62,504 nt of DNA. It comes from Bacillus thuringiensis. Lineage in GTDB: Bacteria > Bacillota > Bacilli > Bacillales > Bacillaceae_G. How positions within the stretch are numbered: position 1 is the first letter of the stretch; each line of letters starts with the position of its first letter. This document shows positions 1 to 8,810 of the stretch, piece by piece. Under the pieces are notes generated by a model, which saw only the letters and a program-made list of their open reading frames with translations, was not told where the DNA came from and searched no databases. The translations under genes were made by a program, and so were the position numbers. The stretch is from contig NZ_JACYOF010000019.1 in NCBI RefSeq assembly GCF_014932895.1, positions 1-62,504 on the forward strand, in the 5' to 3' direction.

Positions 1-192
1 TCCCTGAGGTCCAGTGGCACCAGTAGCGCCCGTAATACCCCGAGGTCCTTGAGGTCCAGTGGCACCGGTAGCGCCCGTAATACCCCGAGGTCCTTGAGGT
101 CCAGTAGCGCCCGTAATACCCCGAGGTCCTTGAGGTCCGGTAGCGCCCGTAACACCTCGAGGTCCAGTAGGTCCAGTAGGTCCAGTAGGTCC
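1..192 (-). repeat. Collagen-coding tandem repeats
   Basis: Near-identical 36-45 bp units (minus-strand GGACCTCAAGGACCTCGGGG followed by ATTACGGGCGCTACTGG) repeat about four times, preceded by three ACTGGACCT triplet-coding units. They encode Gly-X-Y triplets of the gene above and are expected to vary in copy number between strains by slippage or recombination. Confidence 0.9.
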
Positions 193-663
193 TCTGCCAA
201 ACGAAGCTGAATTAACTAGAGTAGTTTGTAATTCTGCAATTAATTTAAGTAGTTCTTGGAGTGTACAAGGATCAATTCGGAATAACTTTGTAATATAAAG
301 TAAATAATTAATTAAAATTTGGAGTTCAACAAATACAGCACCTGGTACGAAGGTTGGATTTTTTAATATAGTTATTAAGTTTTTTATAATAGCTAACCCT
401 TGTGCTTTCAGGGAGGAAGCAGCGTCTAGCGAACAGATAAATTTGCTAAGTAGGTTCAATGTGTCGATTAGGTTTTCAATGTTTTTGGGGGAAGGATTTG
501 CGAAAAGTTTTGGAATTATTTTTATTAAATCGTTAATGATTGCTCGGAAGGTTCTAATTTGTCCTTTAGAAATTGGGATGGATGGGATATTTGGGATTCG
601 TCCAGCGCTACTTGGAAAGCATGGCTTGGAGAATTTATTTTGATTGTCGTTATAACGAGACAT
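1..663 (-). CDS. Collagen-like exosporium/spore-surface protein, 3' part beyond window edge
   Basis: Reads from ATG at 663 leftwards through the window edge (221 codons seen, no stop). AAAGGAG lies just upstream of the start. Residues 1-30 are Pro-rich (PNIPSIPI), residues 30-155 form a mostly helical domain of the kind called the collagen-like repeat preface domain in B. cereus proteins, and from about residue 158 the protein is pure Gly-X-Y collagen repeats (GPTGPTGP, then [12 protein letters not shown] units). Proteins of this design form hair-like or surface layers on B. cereus group spores; the C-terminal domain that would identify the member is outside the window. It is not BclA by its N terminus, because the LVGPTLPPIPP-type leader is absent. 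The Thr-rich Y positions are typical of glycosylated spore collagens. Confidence 0.85.
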   Translation of the reverse strand, partial: MSRYNDNQNKFSKPCFPSSAGRIPNIPSIPISKGQIRTFRAIINDLIKIIPKLFANPSPKNIENLIDTLNLLSKFICSLDAASSLKAQGLAIIKNLITILKNPTFVPGAVFVELQILINYLLYITKLFRIDPCTLQELLKLIAELQTTLVNSASFGRGPTGPTGPTGPRGVTGATGPQGPRGITGATGPQGPRGITGATGATGPQGPRGITGATGATGPQG

Positions 664-766
664 TAAATCTCTCCTTTCTCATGAGAATGTGAACGCAACT
701 CATCATAGTAGATGCAGAAATTAGTTAAATGGTCATAGTAAAATGATTTGTTTAAAGAAAAAATAG

Positions 767-796
767 AAAAAACGCCTTATTGTAAGGCGTTTTTTC
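767..796 (-). terminator. Rho-independent terminator of the recombinase-like gene
   Basis: Inverted repeat AACGCCTTA / TAAGGCGTT (771-779 and 783-791) with a 3-nt loop, flanked by A and T runs. It overlaps the stop codon of the minus-strand gene at 777. Confidence 0.8.
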
Positions 797-1742
797 TATT
801 TTCTGCGTATTGATAATATCGTTTTAGTGAAATTTTTGATTTGAATCCAGCTAATTTTATGATTTCTGACTCTGGAGTTTCTTTTTTTATTAAGTTTAAA
901 ATATAGGTGTTACGAAAGTGTTGTCCTGAGATTCCTTTGCGTAAATTAGCTCTAGCAACTTCAAGTCGAATCATCTTTTGAATTGCGATTTCTGTTAATC
1001 CCTTCGGCGCATCATTTTCATATACCCACCTGTATGTTCCGCGGTTAAAATCGAATGCGACAAACAATGGATCATTGCTATGGTATTTAGGGCGAACTGG
1101 TTCTGGGATACTTTTGTAATACGTGTACAGTTGTTTTTTGTCTTCACTTGTTAATGCGATTGTTCTTTCTACTCCTGCAGTTGCTGGGATAGATAAAGTA
1201 TTGGTTTCGAAGTGAACGTGATGCATATTTAGTGCTGTTAGTTCTTGTAAGGATAGTCCGTAGTCAATTAACAAATTTAAAATAACAATATTACGATCCA
1301 TTAATAACGGTCGCACAGGACGTTGTTTTTCTGAAAGCCCTTCTAATGAAGTGGCTATATGTTTTAATCTCTTCTCTTCGTCGGATGAAATGAAATCTTC
1401 GCTACGTAATGCGCGATTTGGTTGGATAACAATTTCCATGTCCTTCATCGGATTGGGGATATTTAGAAAATGGTACATTCTATTTAGTACAATAAATACA
1501 CGATGCATTGTTTTCTCTGAGTAATGTCGCTTCTTTTTTAAGTCGGAAAAATAATCTTCGTAGTCTTTTGTACAAAGTGTAGCCCATATATTACTGGAAG
1601 GGAGCTTTTTGTTTTTTTCTAACCAATGTCCGAAATCTTCAATGTCATAGACATAGCGTTTAATAGTTGAAGACTTTCGGCCTTTATTCAATAAAAAAAT
1701 AGAAAAGGCTTGTATTGTATCATGGAATTCCGTTGTCTCCAT
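777..1742 (-). CDS. Tyrosine-recombinase-fold protein with degenerate catalytic site
   Basis: 321 residues. Residues 1-100 resemble the SAM-like core-binding domain and 125-321 the catalytic domain of phage-integrase/XerC proteins. The catalytic set is largely missing: the first Arg box reads YGLSLQELTAL where TGLRxSEL is usual, the HxxR box reads GQHFRNT (Gln for His, Arg kept), the GH box reads AGFKS, and no Lys is obvious in the beta-hairpin (ATAGVERT). The C-terminal Tyr in KRYYQYA is kept. Family knowledge says such substitutions abolish strand exchange, so a DNA-binding or structural role is more likely than integration. It sits in a core neighbourhood next to spoVK with no att sites or phage genes. 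No gene symbol is certain. Confidence 0.7.
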   Translation of the reverse strand: METTEFHDTIQAFSIFLLNKGRKSSTIKRYVYDIEDFGHWLEKNKKLPSSNIWATLCTKDYEDYFSDLKKKRHYSEKTMHRVFIVLNRMYHFLNIPNPMKDMEIVIQPNRALRSEDFISSDEEKRLKHIATSLEGLSEKQRPVRPLLMDRNIVILNLLIDYGLSLQELTALNMHHVHFETNTLSIPATAGVERTIALTSEDKKQLYTYYKSIPEPVRPKYHSNDPLFVAFDFNRGTYRWVYENDAPKGLTEIAIQKMIRLEVARANLRKGISGQHFRNTYILNLIKKETPESEIIKLAGFKSKISLKRYYQYAENRKNALQ

Positions 1743-1855
1743 AGTCCCACCACCTTAATTATTTCTTATATTATAGCAAACTTTTCTGAAAATAGGCATT
1801 TACAAGGGGGACGGGAATAATAATATTTGGTGAGTGGATAAAATGAGGTGATTGT

Positions 1856-2812
1856 ATGGAACAATCGATGCGAAAGAAAAATAACAATCAAATTAATATT
1901 GTGTTAAATCATCGAAAGAAAATTTCTTTACCGGCGTCAGAAAATAAAACGGTAATTTCAAGTGAAACTACTACTAAACATGAGATGCTTCAGAGAATTG
2001 AAGAAGAGATGGGGAAGCTTGTCGGGATGGATGATATAAAAAAGATAATAAAAGAAATATATGCTTGGATTTATGTAAATAAAAAAAGACAAGAAATGGG
2101 ATTGAAGTCTGAGAAGCAAGTGCTCCATATGTTGTTTAAAGGGAATCCAGGTACAGGGAAGACAACTGTTGCTAGAATGATAGGGAAATTGTTGTTTGAG
2201 ATGAATATTCTATCGAAAGGGCATTTAGTTGAAGCTGAACGTGCTGATCTTGTAGGGGAGTACATCGGACATACAGCTCAAAAAACAAGAGATTTAATAA
2301 AAAAAGCAATGGGAGGTATTTTATTTATTGATGAGGCGTATTCATTAGCTCGAGGGGGAGAGAAGGATTTTGGAAAGGAAGCAATTGATACGCTCGTAAA
2401 GCATATGGAAGATAAACAACACGGTTTTGTATTGATTTTGGCTGGATATTCAAGAGAGATGAATCATTTCCTTTCGTTAAATCCAGGACTGCAATCTCGC
2501 TTTCCGTTTATTATTGAATTCGCAGATTACTCAGTAAATCAGTTGTTGGAAATTGGGAAGAGAATGTATGAAGAGCGTGAATATCAGTTATCTAAAGAGG
2601 CGGAGTGGAAATTTCGAGATCATTTACATGCAGTAAAGTATTCGTCGCAAATTACATCGTTTAGTAATGGACGATACGTACGGAATATTGTTGAAAAATC
2701 AATTCGAACACAAGCTATGCGATTGTTACAAGAAGATACGTATGATAAATATGATTTAATTGGAATATCAAGTGTGGATTTGATGCTTGAAGAGGAGACG
2801 CACAGTACGTAA
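1856..2812 (+). CDS. spoVK: Stage V sporulation protein K, AAA ATPase
   Basis: 318 residues, usual for SpoVK. One CbbX-type AAA+ domain spans about residues 45-310: Walker A GNPGTGKTT near residue 96, Walker B ILFIDEAYSL near 155, and sensor/arginine-finger region around SRFPF. SpoVK is a mother-cell ATPase needed for spore maturation in B. subtilis. Start chosen at the ATG preceded by GAGGTG. It stands alone, followed by its own terminator. In B. subtilis it lies upstream of ynbA(hflX)-ynbB-glnRA, and the same order is seen here, with two extra minus-strand genes inserted between spoVK and hflX. Confidence 0.92.
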   Translation: MEQSMRKKNNNQINIVLNHRKKISLPASENKTVISSETTTKHEMLQRIEEEMGKLVGMDDIKKIIKEIYAWIYVNKKRQEMGLKSEKQVLHMLFKGNPGTGKTTVARMIGKLLFEMNILSKGHLVEAERADLVGEYIGHTAQKTRDLIKKAMGGILFIDEAYSLARGGEKDFGKEAIDTLVKHMEDKQHGFVLILAGYSREMNHFLSLNPGLQSRFPFIIEFADYSVNQLLEIGKRMYEEREYQLSKEAEWKFRDHLHAVKYSSQITSFSNGRYVRNIVEKSIRTQAMRLLQEDTYDKYDLIGISSVDLMLEEETHST

Positions 2813-2831
2813 GCTGTGCGTCTGTTTTTTT
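2796..2831 (+). terminator. Terminator of spoVK
   Basis: Perfect 10-bp stem AGACGCACAG / CTGTGCGTCT followed by a T run; it overlaps the last codons of spoVK. Confidence 0.85.
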
Positions 2832-2845
2832 GTACATAACTTCGT

Positions 2846-2983
2846 TTACTCTTTTTTTGCTTTTTCTTGGTAAGCTTTATGAAAGCGTTCCATTTTAGCG
2901 CTCTTTTCGTGTGCTGAATTTGGATCGTGTCCGAATTGGTTTACTGAGCTTTTTTGAGCTCCCTTATTAACATGGTTTGTCAT
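2846..2983 (-). CDS. Small hydrophilic protein, possibly spore-associated
   Basis: 45 residues starting MTNHVNKGAQKSSV and ending QEKAKKE. GAGGTG (complement at 2991-2996) lies 7 nt upstream of the ATG at 2983; the ATG at 2989 is too close to it to be used. It is rich in Lys, Asn, Gln and His with no hydrophobic segment, the composition of minor acid-soluble spore proteins. I do not recognise a named Ssp family in it. Its place between spoVK and a channel gene in a sporulation neighbourhood supports, but does not prove, a spore role. Confidence 0.65.
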   Translation of the reverse strand: MTNHVNKGAQKSSVNQFGHDPNSAHEKSAKMERFHKAYQEKAKKE

Positions 2984-3049
2984 TTGCATTCACCTCGCTT
3001 TAAAAATTAGTATAAACATTATGTAAAGAAAAACTCATTAGAAAAGAAA

Positions 3050-3076
3050 AACCTCTTTACAATATGTAAAGAGGTT
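3050..3076 (-). terminator. Terminator of the TRIC-family gene
   Basis: AACCTCTTTAC / GTAAAGAGGTT stem, followed on the minus strand by a T-rich run. It lies just past the stop of the gene at 3083. Confidence 0.8.
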
Positions 3077-3082
3077 GGATTG

Positions 3083-3706
3083 CTATTTATGCACTGAACG
3101 TTCTTTTGTATCGATACGTCTATGCGGTAAATGCCATTTGTAATGAATAGAAACCATACGGAAGCAAACAATTAAAATGAATAAGGTGTAAAGAGCCCAA
3201 TCGCTAACGATAATTTTAGCTCCAATTAAGAAGCCTGCTAGAATTGTCCAAAAAGCATATACTTCAGCTCGAAGGACGAGAGGCTTTCTACGGGCCAAAA
3301 GATCACGAATAATACCACCGCCAATACCAGTTAAAACGGCTGCTACGATTGTAGCGCTAATTGGTAAATCTAGTTTTTGGGCATATAATGCCCCTTGTAC
3401 GGCGAATGCTGATAAGCCGATAGCATCAGTGATGTTTTCCCATTTTTTCCAATGTCTAATTAATTTATTTGGAAAAAGAAAAATAATCGTCATTGATAAA
3501 AGTGCGATTTGGAATAACATGTCTTGTTGCCAAAACGCGACAATCGGATAACCGATTAGTAAATTACGAAGGGCGCCTCCCCCAAATGCGGTCGCCATTC
3601 CTAAAATATACACCCCGAAAATATCATAATCCTCTTCCATTGCAACGATGGCTCCGCTTAGTGCGAAAGCGATTGTGCCTATGATGCTAAAAATCTCCCA
3701 TGCCAT
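3083..3706 (-). CDS. TRIC-type cation channel family membrane protein (UPF0126)
   Basis: 207 residues, the usual length. It holds two tandem repeats of three membrane helices (about residues 1-85 and 88-175), each with the family's glycine-rich helix-breaking motif followed by an arginine: GGGALRNLLIG near residue 42 and GGGIIRDLLARR near 129. Bacterial TRIC proteins are trimeric K+/Na+-conducting channels in the cytoplasmic membrane; their physiological role in Bacillus is not settled. Monocistronic, with its own terminator, and convergent with the small gene at 2846. Confidence 0.85.
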   Translation of the reverse strand: MAWEIFSIIGTIAFALSGAIVAMEEDYDIFGVYILGMATAFGGGALRNLLIGYPIVAFWQQDMLFQIALLSMTIIFLFPNKLIRHWKKWENITDAIGLSAFAVQGALYAQKLDLPISATIVAAVLTGIGGGIIRDLLARRKPLVLRAEVYAFWTILAGFLIGAKIIVSDWALYTLFILIVCFRMVSIHYKWHLPHRRIDTKERSVHK

Positions 3707-3798
3707 GAATTTTCTCCCCCGCTAACTAGATGAAATGTGCTTCCTCTGCTATTATATTAGAAGGTTTAAATTTCGAAAAGGATGAGTGAACATATTTG

Positions 3799-5073
3799 AT
3801 GGAAGAAAAAGAAAAAGTCATATTAGTAGGCTGCCAATTGCCACAAGATGATGATGAAAAGTTTATGCATTCCATGAAAGAGCTTGCCTCGCTAGCGAAG
3901 ACTGCGCGAGCAGAAGTGTTAGTGTCAACAACACAAAAACGACCGAAGTTTCACCCGGCGACTTATATAGGTAAAGGTAAACTAGAAGAGCTTACAATGT
4001 TAACTGAAGAATTAGAGCCGGATGTTATTATATTTAATAACGAGTTAACGCCGAGTCAAATTCGGAATTTATCCTCAGTACTAGATGCAAGAGTAATCGA
4101 TCGAACGCAACTAATATTAGATATTTTTGCGCAACGTGCGAAATCGAGAGAGGGTAAGCTTCAAGTGGAGTTAGCTCAGTTGCAATATACAATGCCGCGT
4201 CTTATGGGACAAGGGTTGTCTTTATCACGTCTTGGTGGTGGTATTGGAACAAGAGGGCCGGGTGAGACGAAACTTGAGACGGATCGCCGTCATATTCGAT
4301 CACGTATTGATGAAATAAAGAAACAACTTGCGGTTGTTGTGGAACACCGGAAAAGATATCGTGAGAGAAGAAAAGATAATAAAGTATTTCAAGTTTCATT
4401 AATAGGATATACAAATGCAGGGAAATCCACATTGTTTAATAGATTAACGGAAGCTAATACGTTTGAAGAAAACCTTCTGTTTGCAACATTAGATCCGACG
4501 ACAAGGAAGATGCCGTTACCTTCTGGTTATACAGTATTACTGACCGATACGGTTGGTTTTATACAAGATTTACCTACGTCATTAATCGCTGCTTTTCGTT
4601 CAACATTAGAAGAAGCTGGTGAAGCGGATGTTATTTTACATGTTGTTGATTCCGCAGATCCTAACTATGTAGGGCATGAGCAAACGGTAAAGAAATTGTT
4701 GTCAGAACTTGAAATTAATTATATTCCTGTTATTACGTTATATAACAAGAAAGATGAATTACATCAAAACTTTATTCCGTTTCCGAAAAATGACTTTTTA
4801 ATGACTAGTGCTTTTGAACAAAGTGATTTATTACATATAAAAGAAGCGATAGAAACGAAGATGAAGGAAGAAATGGTTTGTTATCAAGTGGAAATTCCTC
4901 CGAGTGAAGGTAAGCTGCTAACGCTATTAAAGACGGAAACGCTATTAACAAAGATGGAGTTTCTGGAAGATAAATTTGTATATAATTGTATAGGGTATAT
5001 ATTTGCTCATTCGTCGCTTAATGGGCAGTTAAAGAGATTTTTAGTGGAAGAAGGAGAAAATAATAATGTTTGA
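3799..5073 (+). CDS. hflX: Ribosome-associated GTPase HflX
   Basis: 424 residues. The N-terminal HflX nucleotide-binding domain includes the signature [18 protein letters not shown] (about 147-165), followed by a coiled linker and a G domain: G1 GYTNAGKST near 205, G3 DTVGF near 253, G4 NKKD near 317. HflX binds the 50S subunit and splits stalled or hibernating ribosomes under stress. Start placed at ATG 3799; a TTG one codon earlier is possible. It overlaps ynbB by 8 nt, indicating translational coupling. Confidence 0.92.
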   Translation: MEEKEKVILVGCQLPQDDDEKFMHSMKELASLAKTARAEVLVSTTQKRPKFHPATYIGKGKLEELTMLTEELEPDVIIFNNELTPSQIRNLSSVLDARVIDRTQLILDIFAQRAKSREGKLQVELAQLQYTMPRLMGQGLSLSRLGGGIGTRGPGETKLETDRRHIRSRIDEIKKQLAVVVEHRKRYRERRKDNKVFQVSLIGYTNAGKSTLFNRLTEANTFEENLLFATLDPTTRKMPLPSGYTVLLTDTVGFIQDLPTSLIAAFRSTLEEAGEADVILHVVDSADPNYVGHEQTVKKLLSELEINYIPVITLYNKKDELHQNFIPFPKNDFLMTSAFEQSDLLHIKEAIETKMKEEMVCYQVEIPPSEGKLLTLLKTETLLTKMEFLEDKFVYNCIGYIFAHSSLNGQLKRFLVEEGENNNV

Positions 5074-6337
5074 TCGTTTAAAAAATGGAGAAAAAATTGC
5101 TCCTATCGTAAAAGCAGTAGAGAGCCGAATTACGGAAGTACATAAACGTGTGGAGGAAGTAATTGAAAGTAATCAATTTCGTGTATTAGAAAGTTTTCGT
5201 AAACATAAAATTAGCGATTCGCATTTTATTCCGACCACAGGTTATGGTTATGATGATATTGGTCGTGATACGTTAGAAAAAGTGTATGCTGATGTATTTG
5301 GAGCGGAAGCTGGTCTTGTTCGTCCGCAAATTATTTCAGGTACGCACGCTATCTCTACAGCGTTATTTGGTATTTTACGCCCGGGAGATGAGTTGTTGTA
5401 CATTACTGGCAAGCCGTATGATACGTTAGAGGAAATTGTTGGTGTGCGCGGGAAAGGTGTAGGTTCATTTAAAGAATATAATATTGGGTATAATGCAGTT
5501 CCGCTGACTGAAGAGGGGGCTGTTGATTTTGAAGCTGTTGCAGCTGCAATCCGTAGTAACACGAAGATGATTGGTATTCAGCGTTCAAAAGGGTATGCTA
5601 CGCGTCCGTCGTTTACTATTTCTCAAATTAAAGAGATGATTGCGTTTGTTAAAGAGATTAAACCTGATGTTGTTGTATTTGTTGATAACTGTTATGGTGA
5701 ATTTATTGAAGAGCAAGAGCCGTGTCATGTAGGTGCGGATTTAATGGCGGGTTCTCTTATTAAAAATCCAGGTGGGGGAATTGTTAAAACGGGTGGTTAT
5801 ATTGTCGGGAAAGAACAGTATGTTGAAGCTTGTGCATACCGTTTAACATCTCCAGGGATTGGTGCAGAAGCGGGAGCATCCTTATACAGCTTACAAGAGA
5901 TGTATCAAGGTTTCTTCTTAGCACCTCATGTTGCGGGACAAGCATTAAAAGGAGCGATATTTACAGCGGCATTTTTAGAGAAGCTAGGAATGAACACGTC
6001 ACCAGCATGGAATGAGCCAAGAACGGATTTGATTCAATCTGTTCAATTTGATGATAAAGATCGTATGATTGCCTTCTGCCAAGCGATTCAATATGCATCT
6101 CCAATTAATTCGCATTTCACTCCATATGCAAACTATATGCCGGGTTATGAAGATGATGTAATTATGGCTGCGGGAACGTTTATTCAAGGCGCAAGTATTG
6201 AATTGTCTGCTGATGGTCCGATTCGACCACCGTATGTTGCATACGTGCAAGGTGGATTAACGTATTCGCATGTTAAAATTGCGATTTGTTCTGCAATTGA
6301 TGAATTGATTGAAAAGAATTTGTTAACAATTTCTTAA
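5066..6337 (+). CDS. ynbB: PLP-dependent methionine gamma-lyase family protein YnbB
   Basis: 423 residues, full length for the YnbB / 'aluminium resistance' family of fold-type I PLP enzymes related to cystathionine gamma-synthase. The PLP lysine lies in [17 protein letters not shown] (near residue 235), with a characteristic NPGGG motif. The Cys/Met metabolism assignment comes from family resemblance; the true substrate is unknown. Co-transcribed with hflX through an 8-nt overlap and followed by a strong terminator before glnR. Confidence 0.88.
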   Translation: MFDRLKNGEKIAPIVKAVESRITEVHKRVEEVIESNQFRVLESFRKHKISDSHFIPTTGYGYDDIGRDTLEKVYADVFGAEAGLVRPQIISGTHAISTALFGILRPGDELLYITGKPYDTLEEIVGVRGKGVGSFKEYNIGYNAVPLTEEGAVDFEAVAAAIRSNTKMIGIQRSKGYATRPSFTISQIKEMIAFVKEIKPDVVVFVDNCYGEFIEEQEPCHVGADLMAGSLIKNPGGGIVKTGGYIVGKEQYVEACAYRLTSPGIGAEAGASLYSLQEMYQGFFLAPHVAGQALKGAIFTAAFLEKLGMNTSPAWNEPRTDLIQSVQFDDKDRMIAFCQAIQYASPINSHFTPYANYMPGYEDDVIMAAGTFIQGASIELSADGPIRPPYVAYVQGGLTYSHVKIAICSAIDELIEKNLLTIS

Positions 6338-6340
6338 AGG

Positions 6341-6368
6341 AAAGCTGTCGATTTCGACAGCTTTTTTT
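6341..6368 (+). terminator. Terminator of hflX-ynbB
   Basis: AAAGCTGTCGA / TCGACAGCTTT hairpin with a T run, a few bases after the ynbB stop. Confidence 0.9.
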
Positions 6369-6428
6369 CGTATCAAAGTAATGATTTGTGCCATTAGAAA
6401 AAAGAATGAAAAATTTTAAAAAAAATCA

Positions 6429-6445
6429 TGTAAGAAAAGCTAACA
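6429..6445 (+). promoter_or_regulatory. GlnR/TnrA operator, site 1
   Basis: TGTAAGAAAAGCTAACA matches the GlnR/TnrA consensus TGTNA-N7-TNACA exactly. It lies just upstream of the -35 box of glnRA, where site 1 lies in B. subtilis. Confidence 0.85.
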
Positions 6446-6449
6446 TCTA

Positions 6450-6478
6450 TTGACATAAAACATAACATAATATAAAAT
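6450..6478 (+). promoter_or_regulatory. glnRA sigma-A promoter with overlapping second GlnR site
   Basis: -35 TTGACA (6450-6455), 17-nt spacer, -10 TAAAAT (6473-6478). A second GlnR-like site, TGACATAAAACATAACA (6451-6467; one mismatch in the invariant bases), overlaps the -35 box, so GlnR binding would block polymerase, as known for B. subtilis glnRA. Confidence 0.8.
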
Positions 6479-6512
6479 GAGAAGCAGTTAAGGCGAAGGA
6501 GGAACTGAAACA

Positions 6513-6902
6513 ATGAAAGAAGATAGACGTTCTGCCCCGCTGTTTCCTATTGGTATTGTTATGGATTTAACACAATTGTCTGCACGTCAAATTCGCTACT
6601 ATGAAGAGCATAATCTTGTTTCTCCAACCCGTACAAAGGGGAATCGTAGGTTATTTTCATTTAACGATGTAGATAAGTTGTTAGAGATTAAAGATTTATT
6701 AGATCAAGGCTTGAATATGGCTGGTATTAAGCAAGTGTTACTAATGAAAGAAAATCAAACAGAAGCAGTGAAAGTAAAAGAAGAAACGAAAGAAATTTCA
6801 AAAACTGAACTTCGCAAAATACTTCGAGATGAACTACAACATACAGGTAGATTTAATCGAACTTCATTGCGCCAAGGTGATATTTCAAGGTTTTTTCACT
6901 AA
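6513..6902 (+). CDS. glnR: Glutamine synthetase repressor GlnR, MerR family
   Basis: 129 residues. The MerR-type winged helix covers about residues 10-80 ([17 protein letters not shown], then [11 protein letters not shown]), followed by a charged C-terminal tail that in B. subtilis is an autoinhibitory segment relieved by feedback-inhibited glutamine synthetase. GlnR represses glnRA under nitrogen excess; its two operator sites are visible upstream of this gene, so it is autoregulated. It starts at the ATG preceded by AAGGAGG and is followed 48 nt later by glnA. Confidence 0.95.
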   Translation: MKEDRRSAPLFPIGIVMDLTQLSARQIRYYEEHNLVSPTRTKGNRRLFSFNDVDKLLEIKDLLDQGLNMAGIKQVLLMKENQTEAVKVKEETKEISKTELRKILRDELQHTGRFNRTSLRQGDISRFFH

Positions 6903-6950
6903 AGATAACTGATTCTGAAGGTGTTTAGAGGGACTAAGGAGGAATTTATA

Positions 6951-8285
6951 ATGGCTAGGTACACAAAAGAAGATATTTTCCGTTTGGCGAAAGAAGAGAA
7001 TGTAAAGTATATCCGCTTACAATTTACGGACCTTTTAGGAGTAATTAAAAACGTAGAAATTCCAGTGAGCCAATTAACAAAAGCTCTTGATAACAAAATG
7101 ATGTTTGATGGATCTTCTATTGAAGGTTTCGTACGTATTGAAGAATCTGATATGTATTTATATCCGGATTTAGATACTTGGGTAATTTTCCCTTGGACAG
7201 CTGAAAAAGGTAAAGTAGCTCGATTAATCTGTGATATTTACAATGCAGATGGCACTCCATTTGAAGGAGATCCACGTAACAATTTAAAACGTGTATTAAA
7301 AGAAATGGAAGCTTTAGGATTCTCAGATTTCAATCTTGGACCAGAGCCGGAATTCTTCCTATTTAAAGTAGATGAAAAAGGAAATCCAACATTAGAATTA
7401 AACGATAACGGTGGATACTTCGACCTTGCGCCGATGGATCTAGGGGAAAACTGTCGTCGTGATATCGTTCTTGAACTTGAAGAGATGGGCTTTGAAATTG
7501 AAGCATCTCACCATGAGGTTGCTCCGGGGCAACATGAAATTGATTTTAAATATGCAAATGCAATTCGCTCATGTGATGACATTCAAACATTCAAACTTGT
7601 TGTAAAAACAATTGCTCGTAAGCATGGTTTACATGCAACATTTATGCCGAAACCATTATACGGTGTAAACGGTTCAGGTATGCACTGTAACTTATCATTA
7701 TTTAAAAATGGTGAGAACGTATTCTTCGATCAAAACGGTGATTTACAATTAAGTGATGATGCTCGTCACTTCATCGCAGGTATTTTAAAACATGCACCAG
7801 CATTTACAGCGGTAGCAAACCCAACTGTAAACTCTTACAAACGTTTAGTACCTGGATATGAAGCTCCTTGTTACGTAGCATGGTCTGCACAAAACCGTAG
7901 TCCATTAGTACGTATCCCTGCATCTCGTGGTATTAGTACACGCGTAGAAGTACGTAGTGTTGACCCAGCTGCAAACCCATATTTAGTAATGGCTACATTA
8001 TTAGCAGCAGGTCTTGATGGAATTAAAAACAAATTAACTCCACCAGCTGCAGTAGACCGTAACATCTATGTAATGACAAAAGAAGAGCGCGAAGAAGCAG
8101 GTATCGTTGACTTACCAGCAACATTAGCGCAAGCGTTAGTTACATTACAATCTAATGAAGTAGTATGCAGTGCACTAGGAGAACATTTACTTGAGCACTT
8201 CATCGAAGCAAAAGAGATTGAGTGGGATATCTTCCGCACGCAAGTTCACCAATGGGAACGCGATCAATACATGTCTCTATACTAA
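6951..8285 (+). CDS. glnA: Glutamine synthetase, type I-alpha
   Basis: 444 residues from ATG 6951, which has AAGGAGG at 6936-6942; upstream in-frame starts lack one. It makes glutamine from glutamate, ammonia and ATP as a dodecamer. Visible signatures are [10 protein letters not shown], the ATP-binding region [14 protein letters not shown], and [12 protein letters not shown] near the active site. It lacks the adenylylation loop of type I-beta enzymes, so control is by feedback and by GlnR/TnrA. Its last 50 bp are repeated at 8494-8546, marking the gene end as an integration target. Confidence 0.96.
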   Translation: MARYTKEDIFRLAKEENVKYIRLQFTDLLGVIKNVEIPVSQLTKALDNKMMFDGSSIEGFVRIEESDMYLYPDLDTWVIFPWTAEKGKVARLICDIYNADGTPFEGDPRNNLKRVLKEMEALGFSDFNLGPEPEFFLFKVDEKGNPTLELNDNGGYFDLAPMDLGENCRRDIVLELEEMGFEIEASHHEVAPGQHEIDFKYANAIRSCDDIQTFKLVVKTIARKHGLHATFMPKPLYGVNGSGMHCNLSLFKNGENVFFDQNGDLQLSDDARHFIAGILKHAPAFTAVANPTVNSYKRLVPGYEAPCYVAWSAQNRSPLVRIPASRGISTRVEVRSVDPAANPYLVMATLLAAGLDGIKNKLTPPAAVDRNIYVMTKEEREEAGIVDLPATLAQALVTLQSNEVVCSALGEHLLEHFIEAKEIEWDIFRTQVHQWERDQYMSLY

Positions 8286-8288
8286 GAG
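8235..8288 (+). repeat. Putative att site 1: 3' end of glnA
   Basis: The segment CGCACGCAAGTTCACCAATG through TGTCTCTATACTAAGA at the glnA 3' end recurs at 8494-8546, with a 25-bp exact core (8235-8259) and a 16-bp exact end. This is consistent with attL/attR of an element that integrated into the gene end and preserved the reading frame. Confidence 0.65.
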
Positions 8289-8292
8289 ACTT

Positions 8293-8327
8293 AAACCCTT
8301 GACACACAACGTGTTGAGGGTTTTTTT
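8293..8327 (+). terminator. Terminator directly after glnA
   Basis: AAACCCTTGACAC / GTGTTGAGGGTTT stem with a T7 tail. It lies inside the segment between the two att-like repeats, so it was probably brought by the integrated element. Confidence 0.75.
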
Positions 8328-8493
8328 ATTTTGTGGGTAAAACACTGTTATTTGAAAGAAGAGTAATTCACCCACAAAACACCCACAAAAACAAAAAAGT
8401 GATGAATCACTATGAGACATCACTTTTATAAAACCTTGATAAATCAGCGTTTTTGGCACGATTTAAAACTTGATGAATTCAGAGGGGATATTT

Positions 8494-8546
8494 CGCACGC
8501 AAGTTCACCAATGGGAACACAATCAATATATGTCTCTATACTAAGA
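8494..8546 (+). repeat. Putative att site 2: diverged copy of the glnA 3' end
   Basis: Repeats the last about 53 bp of glnA with a few substitutions (for example GAACACAATCAATATATG for GAACGCGATCAATACATG), including the TAA stop context. It is followed directly by a strong terminator (8548-8581) that is likely the original glnA terminator. Confidence 0.65.
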
Positions 8547-8547
8547 A

Positions 8548-8581
8548 AAAAAGCGCTGATACTACGGTATCAGCGCTTTTT
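8548..8581 (+). terminator. Terminator, probably the ancestral glnA terminator
   Basis: AAAAGCGCTGATAC / GTATCAGCGCTTTT perfect stem with a 4-nt loop and T run. Confidence 0.9.
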
Positions 8582-8667
8582 CGTCATTTATCTACAGCGA
8601 ACTACAGTGAATGTTGTCGTAATTTTTGAGGTGTAATTAAGAAGAGATTTAACAAGAATAATTTGTA

Positions 8668-8696
8668 TTGACTCGTTCTATATAAAGAACTAAAAT
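8668..8696 (+). promoter_or_regulatory. Sigma-A-like promoter of the exopolysaccharide operon
   Basis: -35 TTGACT (8668-8673), 17-nt spacer, -10 TAAAAT (8691-8696), about 115 nt upstream of the first gene. The leader is long and A+T-rich. Confidence 0.65.
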
Positions 8697-8810
8697 GGCA
8701 TTAATTAGTAATTTTTGTATATTTAAAAAATAAAAAATATGACTTTTATTTCTGTTTTTTATGGGAATTTCAACTGGAATCTCATTGGTATTAAATGAGG
8801 GGGAGAAATA

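Larger units (their letters stand above)
8286..8810. other. 525-nt gap: att scar, two terminators, exopolysaccharide promoter
   Basis: No credible gene. It holds the terminator at 8293, about 165 bp of unexplained sequence with repeated ACCCACAAAAC motifs (8370-8394), the glnA-end duplicate, a second terminator and the promoter of the next locus. The ORF-like stretch across 8412-8636 runs through both the repeat and the terminator and is not a gene. Confidence 0.75.

Noticed and set aside
1-192. Regularly spaced short repeats that could suggest a CRISPR array
   Set aside because: They are in frame and encode Gly-X-Y triplets; there are no unique spacers.
777-1742. Prophage integrase marking an integrated element at the left end
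   Set aside because: No phage genes or att repeats nearby, and catalytic residues are mostly absent.
8412-8636. 74-codon open frame after glnA
   Set aside because: It runs through the duplicated glnA end and a strong terminator and has no ribosome binding site.
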